From NCBI GenBank assembly GCA_021777565.1, contig JAJYDJ010000003.1:1-64000 (forward strand): a stretch of 64,000 nucleotides of DNA, given 5' to 3'. The stretch is from a bacterium. Its GTDB lineage: Bacteria; Patescibacteria; Microgenomatia; Levybacterales; UBA12049. This document shows positions 29,359-37,304 of this stretch, one piece after another (position 1 is the first letter of the stretch; each line of letters opens with the position of its first letter). The notes below the pieces were generated by a model, which was not told the DNA's origin, searched no databases, and worked only from the letters and a program-made list of their open reading frames with translations. Both the position numbers and the translations under genes were made by a program.

Positions 29359-30525
29359 TTATTTTCGTTTTTTTCTCCAGAACCATAAAATACTTTCTGC
29401 AAGTATACCTACCCCAAGAAAGATAAGTGGTGTGTACTCAGTAGTTTGTACCCTAAGCATTGCCATTTGGTCCCAGTTCCCAAAATACAGAAATGACACA
29501 TAGCGCAGCAATAGCCCCAGAGAAACACCAATCGTTGTTATCGTAAGTAATATACTTATTGGCAAAAGTGCGATAAATGGCAACAGCCACAGGAAATACC
29601 ATGGCTGCATTTCACGCTGCTGCAAGACAAACCAGCCTCCCACCGTCTGAAGTCCTATACATAAAAGAATAAACCAATAGAAACTCACTCGTTTACGTAC
29701 TAACGGAATCAACTGAAGCAAAAATATAGGAATAAGAAAGACCGTCACCTGCTTAGTGAGAAAAGATGCACTAAGAAGCACAAGAGACCATAGCCATTTT
29801 CTTTCAAACAGTGCCCACGTGGCCAAAAGAGCGAGACACATCATCGGGATATCATTATGGGCGCTCACTAATCCCTCTATCAGAACCAAAGGATTCAGGC
29901 CAAAGAATGCGGCGCCAAAAAGTGCATGGTGAGGTTTTTCTTTTTTTAGAATCTTATAAATTGCCCAGACACACCCAAGATAGGAAAGTGCAGCAAATGC
30001 CTTAAAAAGGTAAAACGTTGGTAACAAATACCCAAAACCTAATACATATAGCGGCGCGCTAAATACCAGAGAAAGCGGCCCATACACATAGACTTTATCA
30101 ACTGAGTGCATGAATGAAAGCATTGGGTCTCCCAACATGTCCCATGGTGCGAATTGATATGGGTTTACATGATAATGAACAATTTGTTTCGCAGCAAACA
30201 TGTAGTTGAAAAAGTCGTACGAGAATGCATTATAAGAGAAAAGTAAAATAATGGCTCCGGCGAGAATTATCCAGCGCACCTCTCTCTCCTGAACTTTCTT
30301 TTTGACTATGAGAATAAGTGTGACTACATACAAAATAAATAGCAGTAATACTATCCCTAAAAATAATCCTGTTGAGAGTGGCCTATTAAAATATCCTACT
30401 ACTTGAAATGCTTTCTCGAATGCTTGAACAAATGAAGCGCGAGAGAATGTCAGTGAAAGGTCAATCTGTGTAAACGAATAGAGGAGAAGTGCTATAAAAG
30501 TAAATATCCACGCAAGCCGTAGCAT
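29359..30525 (-). CDS. GT-C type polyprenol-dependent mannosyltransferase-like (MptA/B-like)
   Basis: 388 residues with about ten helices. Key loops: NAFSYDFFNYMFAAKQIVHYHVNPY, then VYVYGPLSLVFSAPLY, NPLVLIEGLVSAHNDIPMM and SFLTKQVTVFLIP. The D/Y-rich first loop, YGP and HND motifs resemble polyprenol-phosphomannose-dependent alpha-mannosyltransferases. The family assignment is by motif pattern only. It lies between a DPM1-like gene and a GT39 gene, fitting donor synthesis followed by transfer. Confidence 0.7.
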   Translation of the reverse strand: MLRLAWIFTFIALLLYSFTQIDLSLTFSRASFVQAFEKAFQVVGYFNRPLSTGLFLGIVLLLFILYVVTLILIVKKKVQEREVRWIILAGAIILLFSYNAFSYDFFNYMFAAKQIVHYHVNPYQFAPWDMLGDPMLSFMHSVDKVYVYGPLSLVFSAPLYVLGFGYLLPTFYLFKAFAALSYLGCVWAIYKILKKEKPHHALFGAAFFGLNPLVLIEGLVSAHNDIPMMCLALLATWALFERKWLWSLVLLSASFLTKQVTVFLIPIFLLQLIPLVRKRVSFYWFILLCIGLQTVGGWFVLQQREMQPWYFLWLLPFIALLPISILLTITTIGVSLGLLLRYVSFLYFGNWDQMAMLRVQTTEYTPLIFLGVGILAESILWFWRKKRK

Positions 30526-30541
30526 ATATCTTCAGTATATC

Positions 30542-31306
30542 TTATTTATAAATGCCGCGCAGCTGGTTCATGCGAATACGAATGAGATAAAGGACACTAT
30601 CAATGGCATCTTTTACAAAGTTCACTCTGTGTGTCTCAACATGGTGCCACGTAACAGGGACTTCTTTGATCTTATATCCTTTGTGTTGTGCGAGGAAAAG
30701 CAGCTCAACATCAAAACCAGCAGAGACATTGGCTCCACTTACTGGACTATAGCCATCATGGAGTTCTGACATTTTTGGAAAAAGAACATGCGTTGCCTCA
30801 TTGGAGAACATTTTAAATCCACATTGCGTATCAGAGACACCTTTAAATCCTGCGATCAACGTACGTAGGATTATCATGCCTTTGGCAAGGATTTGACGAG
30901 TCAGTGGCGCACCTTTTCTCTCTCCACTTCGTGAGCCGATCACGACATCATATCCTTTTGACAGAAACGTAATGAGCTTATCAAACTCTTCGATAGGAGT
31001 CGCTTGATCCATGTCAGTAAACATTGCGACTTCACCTTTTGATTCAATCATCCCCATTGTCACTCCTCCCGCTTTTCCAATGTGTTTATTGTGCAAGATA
31101 CGCACTTGAGGATGTTTTTTACTAAATGCGTCAACAAACGTGCGACTCTCATCAGTAGAACCATCTTCTGCAATGATAATTTCATAGGGGAATTTTTTCC
31201 TATCGAAGAATTCTACTACGTGGTCCAGAACTCCACGTTCGAGGTTAGCCATCTCGTTGTAACAAGGGATAATTACCGACAGATAAGGGGACTTGGTCTT
31301 TGCCAT
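30542..31306 (-). CDS. GT2 polyprenyl-phosphate glucosyl/mannosyltransferase (ALG5-like)
   Basis: 254 residues: LSVIIPCYNEMANLERGV, EIIIAEDGSTDES, GKAGGVTMGMIESKGE, MFTDMDQATP (DxD), VVIGSRSGERKGAP and DTQCGFKMFSNEA. The last three follow the ALG5/dolichyl-phosphate glucosyltransferase order. It is the last host gene before the prophage. ATG 31306 (MAKTKS) is favoured because TGA-TATACT (31315-31323) lies eight bases upstream and would sit inside the longer frame. Confidence 0.85.
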   Translation of the reverse strand: MAKTKSPYLSVIIPCYNEMANLERGVLDHVVEFFDRKKFPYEIIIAEDGSTDESRTFVDAFSKKHPQVRILHNKHIGKAGGVTMGMIESKGEVAMFTDMDQATPIEEFDKLITFLSKGYDVVIGSRSGERKGAPLTRQILAKGMIILRTLIAGFKGVSDTQCGFKMFSNEATHVLFPKMSELHDGYSPVSGANVSAGFDVELLFLAQHKGYKIKEVPVTWHHVETHRVNFVKDAIDSVLYLIRIRMNQLRGIYK

Positions 31307-31314
31307 GTGAGATA

Positions 31315-31323
31315 AGTATATCA
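31315..31323 (-). promoter_or_regulatory. Extended -10 promoter for the 31306 gene
   Basis: On the minus strand TGA-TATACT, then eight bases, then ATG 31306. This leaves a leader of about two bases at most. Confidence 0.5.
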
Positions 31324-31372
31324 AAGTACGCTCTTAACTGTAAACAAGATCTCAAACAGAGGCTAGCTGAAC

Positions 31373-31401
31373 TTGTGTCCTCACCTCAAATACGGTAAAA
31401 T
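31373..31401 (+). promoter_or_regulatory. Promoter of a (disrupted) tRNA gene
   Basis: TTGTGT (31373-31378), a 17-base spacer and TAAAAT (31396-31401), ending ten bases before the tRNA-like 5' end at 31412. No coding start follows at the expected distance, so it looks like a stable-RNA promoter. Confidence 0.5.
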
Positions 31402-31411
31402 ATAGGTATTC

Positions 31412-31437
31412 GGCCCGTTCGTCTAGGAGATTAAGGA
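31412..31437 (+). pseudogene. 5' half of a tRNA (tRNA-Glu-like) cut by prophage integration; probable left attachment region
   Basis: GGCCCGT-TC-GTCT-loop-AGGA reads as an acceptor strand, the TC linker and a D-arm, close to the 5' end common in tRNA-Glu genes. No matching ACGGGCC acceptor strand, anticodon arm or TpsiC arm follows, and the phage integrase starts about 110 bases later. The D-loop lacks a clear GG pair, so the fragment may be decaying or only tRNA-like. The 3' half would be expected at the right prophage end, outside the window. Confidence 0.5.
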
Positions 31438-31519
31438 ATTAAAGAAGATCTAATCGCATTAAAACACATATCTTCCCGTTTGTCAAGTACCTATTTTCGT
31501 TTTATGACCTAGGTATCAT

Positions 31520-31546
31520 TTGACCTACTGTGTGTTCTTGTAAAAT
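31520..31546 (+). promoter_or_regulatory. Possible integrase promoter
   Basis: TTGACC (31520-31525), a short 15-base spacer and TAAAAT (31541-31546), which directly abuts the first ATG at 31547. If used, transcription would begin a few bases inside the longest frame and favour the second ATG at 31577. Confidence 0.35.
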
Positions 31547-32536
31547 ATGCGAAATAGCGTTACATTGCACATAGATATGTGGGATAAATTCTCAACATAC
31601 CTATTCATAGACCAAAAATTAGATGACGGCAAACATAATATAGAAGTTTACCACTCACGTTTTTCTGTCATTGAAAGATGGTTTAGGGGTAAGGTATTCA
31701 ATAGAGATAACTTCAACGCATTCATTAAGGAACGCAAGGAGGCTGGAGCAGCTCCTTCTACACTCAACAACTATATTAAAGTAGCTAAGCATATTGATAG
31801 GTTTTTAGGCATAGAAGAACTCAAGGATTATTCATTCTTTTCAGAACAAAAAGGAGATAAGATACCCCTTACGCCTCAGGAGATACAATCTATAATTGAT
31901 ACTCCCTACCCTTATGAGCGACAGGTAGCTATTAAGCGTCGCAGGAACAGGGTCGCTATAGAGTTCCTTTTTGCCACAGGATGCCGTATTAGCGAGCTTC
32001 AAGAGCTCCTTTGGCATGATGTACGCAATTCCCCTATCCCCTACGTTATATTTAGAGATACCAAAAACGGGAAAGACCATGAGTTAGCTATCACACAACG
32101 CATGTACGATCTCCTCCTTACTATGCCTCGTAACGGAGACCGCGTATTTGAGAACGAACACCATAAGATACTAGATAGGAAGACATTTACCGAGGTTCTC
32201 CAATGGAAGGCAAAGAAAGCAGGAATAGACAAACCAGTATATCCTCATATATTTAGGCACTCCCGTGGCACATATTTGTGGCAACTAGGGTATTCAGATG
32301 GTCAAATTGCTAAATTTCTTAATCATAGTAGTATAGAGAGCACAAAAATATATACTCACCCTACCCTCGAAGATACTGCACCTATGGCCTACGCAAGCCC
32401 CTTGGAGGACAAGAAGTCAAGCGTCCCGGTTTTTGTGCAGCTTATACTTGACTTTGGGTATAGACTTCTTTCAAAAAGGGAATGGGAGATAACCGTGACA
32501 GTACAACCTAAACTTGATATTTTACACGACTTGTGA
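31547..32536 (+). CDS. int: Tyrosine recombinase / phage integrase
   Basis: 329 residues. An N-terminal SAM-like core-binding region spans about residues 35-95, and a catalytic domain spans about 110-280. The catalytic set is visible: R147 in ATGCRISEL, a lysine in DTKNGKDHEL (173 or 176), HIFRHSRGT (H234, R237), H260 in LNHSS and the nucleophile Y269 in KIYTH. The tail of about 50 residues after the tyrosine is longer than in XerC/D. It catalyses site-specific integration and excision. It lies beside the tRNA fragment, as is usual for tRNA-targeting integrases. The true start may be ATG 31577 (MWDKFS). Confidence 0.93.
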   Translation: MRNSVTLHIDMWDKFSTYLFIDQKLDDGKHNIEVYHSRFSVIERWFRGKVFNRDNFNAFIKERKEAGAAPSTLNNYIKVAKHIDRFLGIEELKDYSFFSEQKGDKIPLTPQEIQSIIDTPYPYERQVAIKRRRNRVAIEFLFATGCRISELQELLWHDVRNSPIPYVIFRDTKNGKDHELAITQRMYDLLLTMPRNGDRVFENEHHKILDRKTFTEVLQWKAKKAGIDKPVYPHIFRHSRGTYLWQLGYSDGQIAKFLNHSSIESTKIYTHPTLEDTAPMAYASPLEDKKSSVPVFVQLILDFGYRLLSKREWEITVTVQPKLDILHDL

Positions 32537-32559
32537 TACATTTCCCGAACCAGTGTTGT

Positions 32560-32694
32560 ATGGCAATAGACAACATACTAATTATCACTAATATAGTCCT
32601 TATTTTAGTCAATATTGGCGTTATCGTCGTGGCAATACTCTCTGTTAAGTATAACCATAGACTCTTTCACTTCCTCGACACTACTCTACGCTAG
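32560..32694 (+). CDS. Small single-helix membrane protein, unknown
   Basis: 44 residues: a short N-terminus (MAIDN), one hydrophobic segment of about 25 residues (ILIITNIVLILVNIGVIVVA), then a basic-aromatic tail ending DTTLR. No ribosome site is evident. It fits the gap between integrase and terminase and keeps an open frame with a plausible topology, but it could be chance. Confidence 0.4.
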   Translation: MAIDNILIITNIVLILVNIGVIVVAILSVKYNHRLFHFLDTTLR

Positions 32695-32718
32695 ACAGAT
32701 TAAATAATTTGCTACTGT
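32695..32718 (+). promoter_or_regulatory. Phage promoter, class B spacer
   Basis: An 18-base spacer (32695-32712) ending TTTGC leads into -10 TACTGT (32713-32718). The spacer matches the one upstream of the ATP-grasp gene (minus strand, 55508-55525) at 16 of 18 positions. The expected transcript start is near 32725, fifteen bases before ATG 32739. The -35 is weak. Confidence 0.5.
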
Positions 32719-32738
32719 ATTCTCAGAACCAAACTCTT

Positions 32739-33161
32739 ATGAAAAAGAACGGTAGAACATCATCTAATCCTCATGTCGGTCGTCCCACAGACTACGATCC
32801 TAAGTATTGTGAAGAGATAATTACACACATGGCTGAAGGTTTGAGTAAGGAAGCATTTGCTGGCTCAATAGGTGTCTCAAAGCAAACCCTTTATGATTGG
32901 ATGAAGGCACATGAGGAATTTCTTGACGCCGTACATATAGGAGAAATGAAATCTTTATTGTGGTGGGAAAGAAGAGGTATTAAAGGCATGAGCGAAGGGA
33001 AAGACTTCAGCCCTATCCCCTGGAAGTTTGGCATTGCAAATAGACATGGGTGGAAGGATAAGTCCGATGTAACCTCAGATGACAAGCAAGTTGTTGCAGG
33101 CTTTGTCTATAATGCACCAAAGCAGGAGGAAGACCATGAAGAAAATCTACCCGACGATTAG
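32739..33161 (+). CDS. Terminase small subunit-like protein
   Basis: 140 residues. HVGRPTDYDPKYCEEIITHMAEGLSKEAFAGSIGVSKQTLYDWMKAH is a helix-turn-helix of the kind found in small terminase and DNA-packaging proteins. IPWKFGIANRHGWKDKS is a stretch typical of small subunits. It recognises phage DNA and recruits the large subunit. Position directly before the large terminase supports it. ATG 32739 was chosen because the longer frame (TTG 32709) overlaps the -10. Confidence 0.85.
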   Translation: MKKNGRTSSNPHVGRPTDYDPKYCEEIITHMAEGLSKEAFAGSIGVSKQTLYDWMKAHEEFLDAVHIGEMKSLLWWERRGIKGMSEGKDFSPIPWKFGIANRHGWKDKSDVTSDDKQVVAGFVYNAPKQEEDHEENLPDD

Positions 33162-34548
33162 CCCATTCCCAAGACAAGATAAAGCATATCAAAAGCTACT
33201 TGATGACGTTACTCGCCTGCTTGTGTACGGTGGCGCAGCAGGAGGTGGCAAGACATGGTTAGGGTGTGAGTGGCTTCTATTGATGTGTTATCGCTATCCG
33301 GGCACTAAGTGGTTTATTGGAAGAAACGAGTTGACTCGTTTGATGGGATCTTCATACTTAACATGGCGTAGGGTTCTTAAATTTCACAGCATACCTGACT
33401 CTGATTGGGTTTTTAATGGACAGTATCACTATATTGAGTTTGTCGAGGGGACAGCCAAGGGTAGTCGTATTGATCTTCTTGATCTAGCTTATCAGCCACG
33501 AGACCCCGACTTCGAGCGATTTGGTTCACTTGAATATACTGGTGGGTGGATAGAAGAAGGTGGAGAGATACATTTCAAGGCATTTGATGTACTCAAGACG
33601 AGAATTGGCCGAATGATGAATACTGAGTACAACCTACTTCCTAAGCTACTTATTACCTGCAATCCTACACACAATTGGCTCTACCGTTTGTTTTACAAGC
33701 CATTCAAAGAGGGTAAACTTCCTGATGGGCATGCTTTTATAAAAGCACTCTACACGGATAACCCATACACGGCAGACTCCTATGGTAAACAGCTTGACAC
33801 CATCATTGATCCCACCTTACGTGCAAGGCTACGAAATGGGGATTGGGAGTATGGCGAGAATAACTCTATCTTTAACTATGATGCAATTATTGACATGTTT
33901 ACTAATACTGTTGAGATAAGTAACGAAAAGTACCTAACTGGAGATATTGCTAGGTATGGGCATGACAAGACAGTTGAGGGCATATGGCAAGGTTGGAACT
34001 TACAGCAAGTCTTTTGGGACGTGAAGCAAGGCATTGATGTGACAATTACTAAGACACGTTCTAGGATTATTGAGAGTGGTATACCCTACTCACATACCGT
34101 ACTTGATGATGATGGTGTTGGTGGTGGTGCAGTTGATTCGCTCAAAGGAGTTAAGGGGTTTGTGGGCAACGCAACACCTATCAAGCGAGTAGACCCTAAG
34201 ACAAAGAAGGAAATTAAAGAGAACTACCGTAACCTACGATCTCAATGCGAATTTATATTTGCAGAAAAGGTAAATAACCACGAAGTATCCATATCTGCCC
34301 CACTGTCTGAACAAGAAAAGGAATGGATTATCGAAGAATTGCAGCAGATAAAGTCAACAGAAAACTCAGGCGATCAACCCCTACAGATCGTGTCTAAAGA
34401 CAGTATCAAAGAAGCTTTGGGTCGATCACCAGACTTTGCAGACATGTTAATGATGCGTGCCTATTTTGAGTTACAACCTAAAAAGGTATTTATCCAACAG
34501 CAACAAGTTGGCGGTGTTAAGTCGCTCTATGAAGGTATGCCCGGTTGA
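33136..34548 (+). CDS. terL: Terminase large subunit (ATPase/nuclease)
   Basis: 470 residues. The ATPase domain has Walker A GGAAGGGKT (32-40), Walker B with catalytic glutamates GWIEEGGEI (137-145) and coupling motif TCNPTHNW (174-181). The RNase-H-like nuclease domain has D270 in LTGDIARYG, the DDD at 324-326 in TVLDDDGVGGG, and a late D in SPDFADML. It pumps DNA into the prohead and cuts it. The start at 33136 follows AGGAGG and lies inside the end of the small subunit gene. It looks intact. Confidence 0.95.
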   Translation: MKKIYPTISPFPRQDKAYQKLLDDVTRLLVYGGAAGGGKTWLGCEWLLLMCYRYPGTKWFIGRNELTRLMGSSYLTWRRVLKFHSIPDSDWVFNGQYHYIEFVEGTAKGSRIDLLDLAYQPRDPDFERFGSLEYTGGWIEEGGEIHFKAFDVLKTRIGRMMNTEYNLLPKLLITCNPTHNWLYRLFYKPFKEGKLPDGHAFIKALYTDNPYTADSYGKQLDTIIDPTLRARLRNGDWEYGENNSIFNYDAIIDMFTNTVEISNEKYLTGDIARYGHDKTVEGIWQGWNLQQVFWDVKQGIDVTITKTRSRIIESGIPYSHTVLDDDGVGGGAVDSLKGVKGFVGNATPIKRVDPKTKKEIKENYRNLRSQCEFIFAEKVNNHEVSISAPLSEQEKEWIIEELQQIKSTENSGDQPLQIVSKDSIKEALGRSPDFADMLMMRAYFELQPKKVFIQQQQVGGVKSLYEGMPG

Positions 34549-34574
34549 CAGGGTATAAAAATAATTGCTTCTAT
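34545..34574 (+). promoter_or_regulatory. Phage class A promoter (drives candidate small RNA)
   Basis: TTGACA (34545-34550), an 18-base spacer containing GGTATAAAAAT and ending TTGC, then TTCTAT (34569-34574). It overlaps the last codons of the large terminase gene. Six bases downstream lies not an ATG but the first base of a hairpin. Confidence 0.55.
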
Positions 34575-34580
34575 TGAGTG

Positions 34581-34642
34581 GATAAGGACTCTCTAACATC
34601 CTTTATCGTTCATACCAAACAGCCCTCGAAAGAGGGTTTTTT
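34581..34642 (+). ncRNA. Candidate ~62-nt structured phage RNA
   Basis: The predicted transcript begins at the base of a hairpin: GATAAGGA (34581-34588) pairs with TCCTTTATC (34599-34607) leaving one bulged T. A short single-stranded linker follows, then an intrinsic terminator. The region has no open reading frame with a start. It sits between large terminase and portal genes. The function is unknown: a regulatory RNA or a packaging-related RNA are both only ideas. It could also simply be an attenuated leader ahead of the portal gene, although the portal has its own promoter further on. Confidence 0.45.
34623..34642 (+). terminator. Intrinsic terminator
   Basis: CCCTC, a GAAA tetraloop, GAGGG and six T. 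It ends the terminase transcript and the candidate small RNA, just upstream of the portal promoter. Confidence 0.8.
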
Positions 34643-34649
34643 GGTGTAC

Positions 34650-34679
34650 TTGTGTATGTATAAAAATTGTTGCTAGCGT
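34650..34679 (+). promoter_or_regulatory. Phage class A promoter (portal)
   Basis: TTGTGT (34650-34655), an 18-base spacer (GTATAAAAATTGTTGC core), TAGCGT (34674-34679), nine bases, then ATG 34689. The leader would be about three bases long. Confidence 0.65.
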
Positions 34680-34688
34680 GAGGGCATT

Positions 34689-36443
34689 ATGGATAGTTCA
34701 GCACAGCCAGCCATCGCTAGTGAGGAGATCACATTTGATAATCCTGAGTTAGTATCGCTCACCGAACACAAGAAGGAAGCAGAGAATTGGCAAAAACGTC
34801 GTCATCTCGACTGGACAGAGACCTACATGTTATACCGTAACAGGGTTATCACCAACCGTCTAACTAATAGGCAATCTGTTGTCGTACCACTGACAAAAAC
34901 TGTAATCAAAACAGCGCTCAAAGAGACCGATGATCCTCCGCTTTTGGTATTTGAGAACCTCGATAACGACAAGCAAAAGGAGGTCTTTTATAACGAATAC
35001 TGGGAAATGTTCGCCAAAGATCAACGACTAGTTATTAAGGACATTGTCGATAAAAAACAAGAGATGCTTTATGGTCGAACCTTCAAGAAGCTCAACATTG
35101 AGAACGGAAAGCCTATTGTAGACATTATTGACGTGCAAGATGTCCTTGTTACCAGATACTGTGACCCAACAATGATTAATACTGCGCGCTATTTGAATCA
35201 CCAACACATATTCGTGCCACTTTCTACCATTGAGCACAATGACGAGTATGACCAAGAGGCGGTGACTAGGCTCAAAGTTTTCTATGCAACAGCACGAGGG
35301 ATGGTTCGTGCAGAAGAAAATATCAAGAACTTAGAGGCAAAGAATAGGCGCATGCAACTCATGGGCGTTACAGACATCAATAACCCAATCATTGGTGAGA
35401 CTTATGTTGAACTAAATGAACATTACATCATGCAATATAACAAAGACCTTGATCAAGAAGAATACTATCTCAAGACAACCTGCGATGACATGGAAGAACT
35501 AGCGTCGCAACGGCTAGAAGACGTTATTGGGGAGACAAAAGATCACTATTGGAGAACACACAACCCATTTAACTCGTGGGCTGATGATATAGAGCTCACA
35601 GACATTTGGAGTGACGGGCTTGGAGATATCGTACGAACACCAAATAAGATAGCAAACATTATGATCTCTCAGATCATTGAAAATAGAGTGTTGCGAAACT
35701 ATAGTATGTTCTTCTTTGATTCATCTATCGAGGATTATAAACCACAGACATATGAACCAGAGCCTTTTGGTTGGTACCCTGCCCCAGGTGATCCAAATAC
35801 GACAATTAAACAGGTGCCAATCCCTGAGCTAGGTAATTCTATACCTGAGTTACAGTTCGTTATGAACTTCGCCAACCAAGCTGCAGCAACCCCAGATATG
35901 GCTCAGGGTGTTGTCAATAAAAAGACTATGACTAAGGCAGAAATGCAGGCCGTCTTGCAAGAGGCTCAACAAAGAGTACGTTCTATGTCTATCTTCTATA
36001 ACGCGGCATGGGAAGAATTTGGTGTTATGTTTATCAAACTCATCGAAGCAAATGAGGACAAACTTGAGCCTGTTCGTGTATGGAAGAAAGGATATAAGGG
36101 AACCATGTTTAGTAAAACTATATCCCCAAATGACTGGAAGACAAAAAATGGCTATACCGTCAAAGTTATGACTAAAGATGAGAAGGATAAAGAGGAAAAG
36201 GATAGAATCCAGAAGTTGAATGCTGTATCACCGGACTTTGTGAATAACAAACCATTCCAAGACATCCGCAAGAAGAAGGAGTTGGCATTTGCTGGCCTCA
36301 ATCCTGATGAAGTGAAGGAAGTTATGGACTTTGAGAATCAACAGGCAGAAGCCCAGATGAAAGCACAGCAGGCTGGCCAACAGCAACAGCAAACACAGCC
36401 AGTACAGCAGCAACAGCAATTGCAGCTTCCAGCAGGACAATAA
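34689..36443 (+). CDS. Portal protein
   Basis: 584 residues. Charged N-terminus, then KAIKTALKETDDPP-type wing region (VIKTALKETDDPPLLVF), a stem/crown region and a long glutamine-rich tail from about residue 555. Length, position directly after the large terminase, and the pattern of aromatic and acidic motifs fit portal proteins that form the dodecameric DNA gate at the capsid vertex. The sequence reads most like the podovirus-type portals, though I did not see a diagnostic motif. The poly-Q tail resembles the C-terminal barrel/tail region of other portals. Confidence 0.8.
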   Translation: MDSSAQPAIASEEITFDNPELVSLTEHKKEAENWQKRRHLDWTETYMLYRNRVITNRLTNRQSVVVPLTKTVIKTALKETDDPPLLVFENLDNDKQKEVFYNEYWEMFAKDQRLVIKDIVDKKQEMLYGRTFKKLNIENGKPIVDIIDVQDVLVTRYCDPTMINTARYLNHQHIFVPLSTIEHNDEYDQEAVTRLKVFYATARGMVRAEENIKNLEAKNRRMQLMGVTDINNPIIGETYVELNEHYIMQYNKDLDQEEYYLKTTCDDMEELASQRLEDVIGETKDHYWRTHNPFNSWADDIELTDIWSDGLGDIVRTPNKIANIMISQIIENRVLRNYSMFFFDSSIEDYKPQTYEPEPFGWYPAPGDPNTTIKQVPIPELGNSIPELQFVMNFANQAAATPDMAQGVVNKKTMTKAEMQAVLQEAQQRVRSMSIFYNAAWEEFGVMFIKLIEANEDKLEPVRVWKKGYKGTMFSKTISPNDWKTKNGYTVKVMTKDEKDKEEKDRIQKLNAVSPDFVNNKPFQDIRKKKELAFAGLNPDEVKEVMDFENQQAEAQMKAQQAGQQQQQTQPVQQQQQLQLPAGQ

Positions 36444-36445
36444 TT

Positions 36446-36475
36446 TTGACAAGGTATAAAAATTGTTGCTAAGAG
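36446..36475 (+). promoter_or_regulatory. Phage class A promoter, leaderless
   Basis: TTGACA (36446-36451), an 18-base spacer with GGTATAAAAATTGTTGC, TAAGAG (36470-36475), six bases, then ATG 36482. It lies just after the portal stop codon. Confidence 0.7.
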
Positions 36476-36481
36476 AGAACT

Positions 36482-36880
36482 ATGATCGACAAAATATTAA
36501 AAAAGTTTGGCATTTCTTTTGAAGAGCTATCAGAAGAGGAAGTAACCACACTTAATACGTGGCTAGAACAACTTAAAACACGTGCTATAACCCCTGATGA
36601 TATACGTAATCATGTTCTTGCGATGAAGGACTCAGTAGAGCAGGAGCTTATCAATACACCAGAATACATAGACTTTTTTTTCGTGAAACTACATAACAGA
36701 AAGCAGATATTGCTCAAGGCACGACTGCGAAACTATATGCTTCTTGACGCGTTTTTTACAAGTCCAGAGAGAGCAAAGAAAGCACTTGAAGCACAAATAG
36801 AGACACTGGCAGCTCAGAAAGAAAGAAATAATGGCAAAGAAAGCAACTATCAAAAAGGTAAAGCAGCCAAAAATATCTAA
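36482..36880 (+). CDS. Unknown phage protein (head-region)
   Basis: 132 residues, helical and charged. It has FFFVKLHNRKQILLKARLRNYMLLDAFF in the middle and a lysine-rich end. No family is recognised. Leaderless start six bases after a class A promoter. Position between portal and scaffold suggests a capsid or head-assembly role. Its 3' end overlaps the next small basic gene by 50 bases in another frame. Confidence 0.7.
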   Translation: MIDKILKKFGISFEELSEEEVTTLNTWLEQLKTRAITPDDIRNHVLAMKDSVEQELINTPEYIDFFFVKLHNRKQILLKARLRNYMLLDAFFTSPERAKKALEAQIETLAAQKERNNGKESNYQKGKAAKNI

Positions 36881-37070
36881 GTTTAAGTTACCTAAGCCAG
36901 TAACAAAGACTTTTAAGGTTAAGACAACGGCTGGGAAACAGACAAAAGAAGTAAAAATTGGAGCAAAAGTATATAAGTCCACTACCTCGACAAAAGGTTT
37001 AACAAAGAAGATGAATATATCAAATAAAGGTTCTATTACAGAACCAAAATCACAGAGGGTGAGTTACTAG
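36831..37070 (+). CDS. Small basic protein, unknown
   Basis: 79 residues, extremely lysine- and threonine-rich (MAKKATIKKVKQPKISKF...). There are no acidic clusters, so nucleic-acid binding or a virion-internal role is likely. It starts inside the preceding gene. One base separates its stop from the next ATG. No family is recognised. Confidence 0.6.
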   Translation: MAKKATIKKVKQPKISKFKLPKPVTKTFKVKTTAGKQTKEVKIGAKVYKSTTSTKGLTKKMNISNKGSITEPKSQRVSY

Positions 37071-37071
37071 C

Positions 37072-37302
37072 ATGAAGAAAAAGACCGGAAATTTTTATGG
37101 ATCAACGATCAAAAAGGGTGCATTACATGCAAAACTACACATGAAGCAGGGTAATAAGATACCCATCTCGAAAGTAAACTCAGGCATAACTTCGGTTAAG
37201 AAACAAGTCAAAAGTGCGACTGGATCAAAAAGAAAAGCTCTTGTTAAAAAAGAACGGGAGCTCGTTTTTGCTAAAAATGCAAAGACAAAATTCAAAAAAT
37301 AA
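37072..37302 (+). CDS. Small basic protein, unknown
   Basis: 76 residues, lysine-rich (MKKKTGNFYGSTIKKGALHAKLHMKQG...KTKFKK). A GGGTGAG ribosome-site-like stretch precedes it. It resembles in composition the neighbouring 36831 and 37697 products, a run of basic head-region proteins. A DNA-binding or processed internal head role is inferred only from charge. Confidence 0.65.
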   Translation: MKKKTGNFYGSTIKKGALHAKLHMKQGNKIPISKVNSGITSVKKQVKSATGSKRKALVKKERELVFAKNAKTKFKK

Positions 37303-37304
37303 TC

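Noticed and set aside
31412..31490. A complete functional tRNA gene
   Set aside because: No acceptor partner, anticodon arm or TpsiC arm follows the 5' half.
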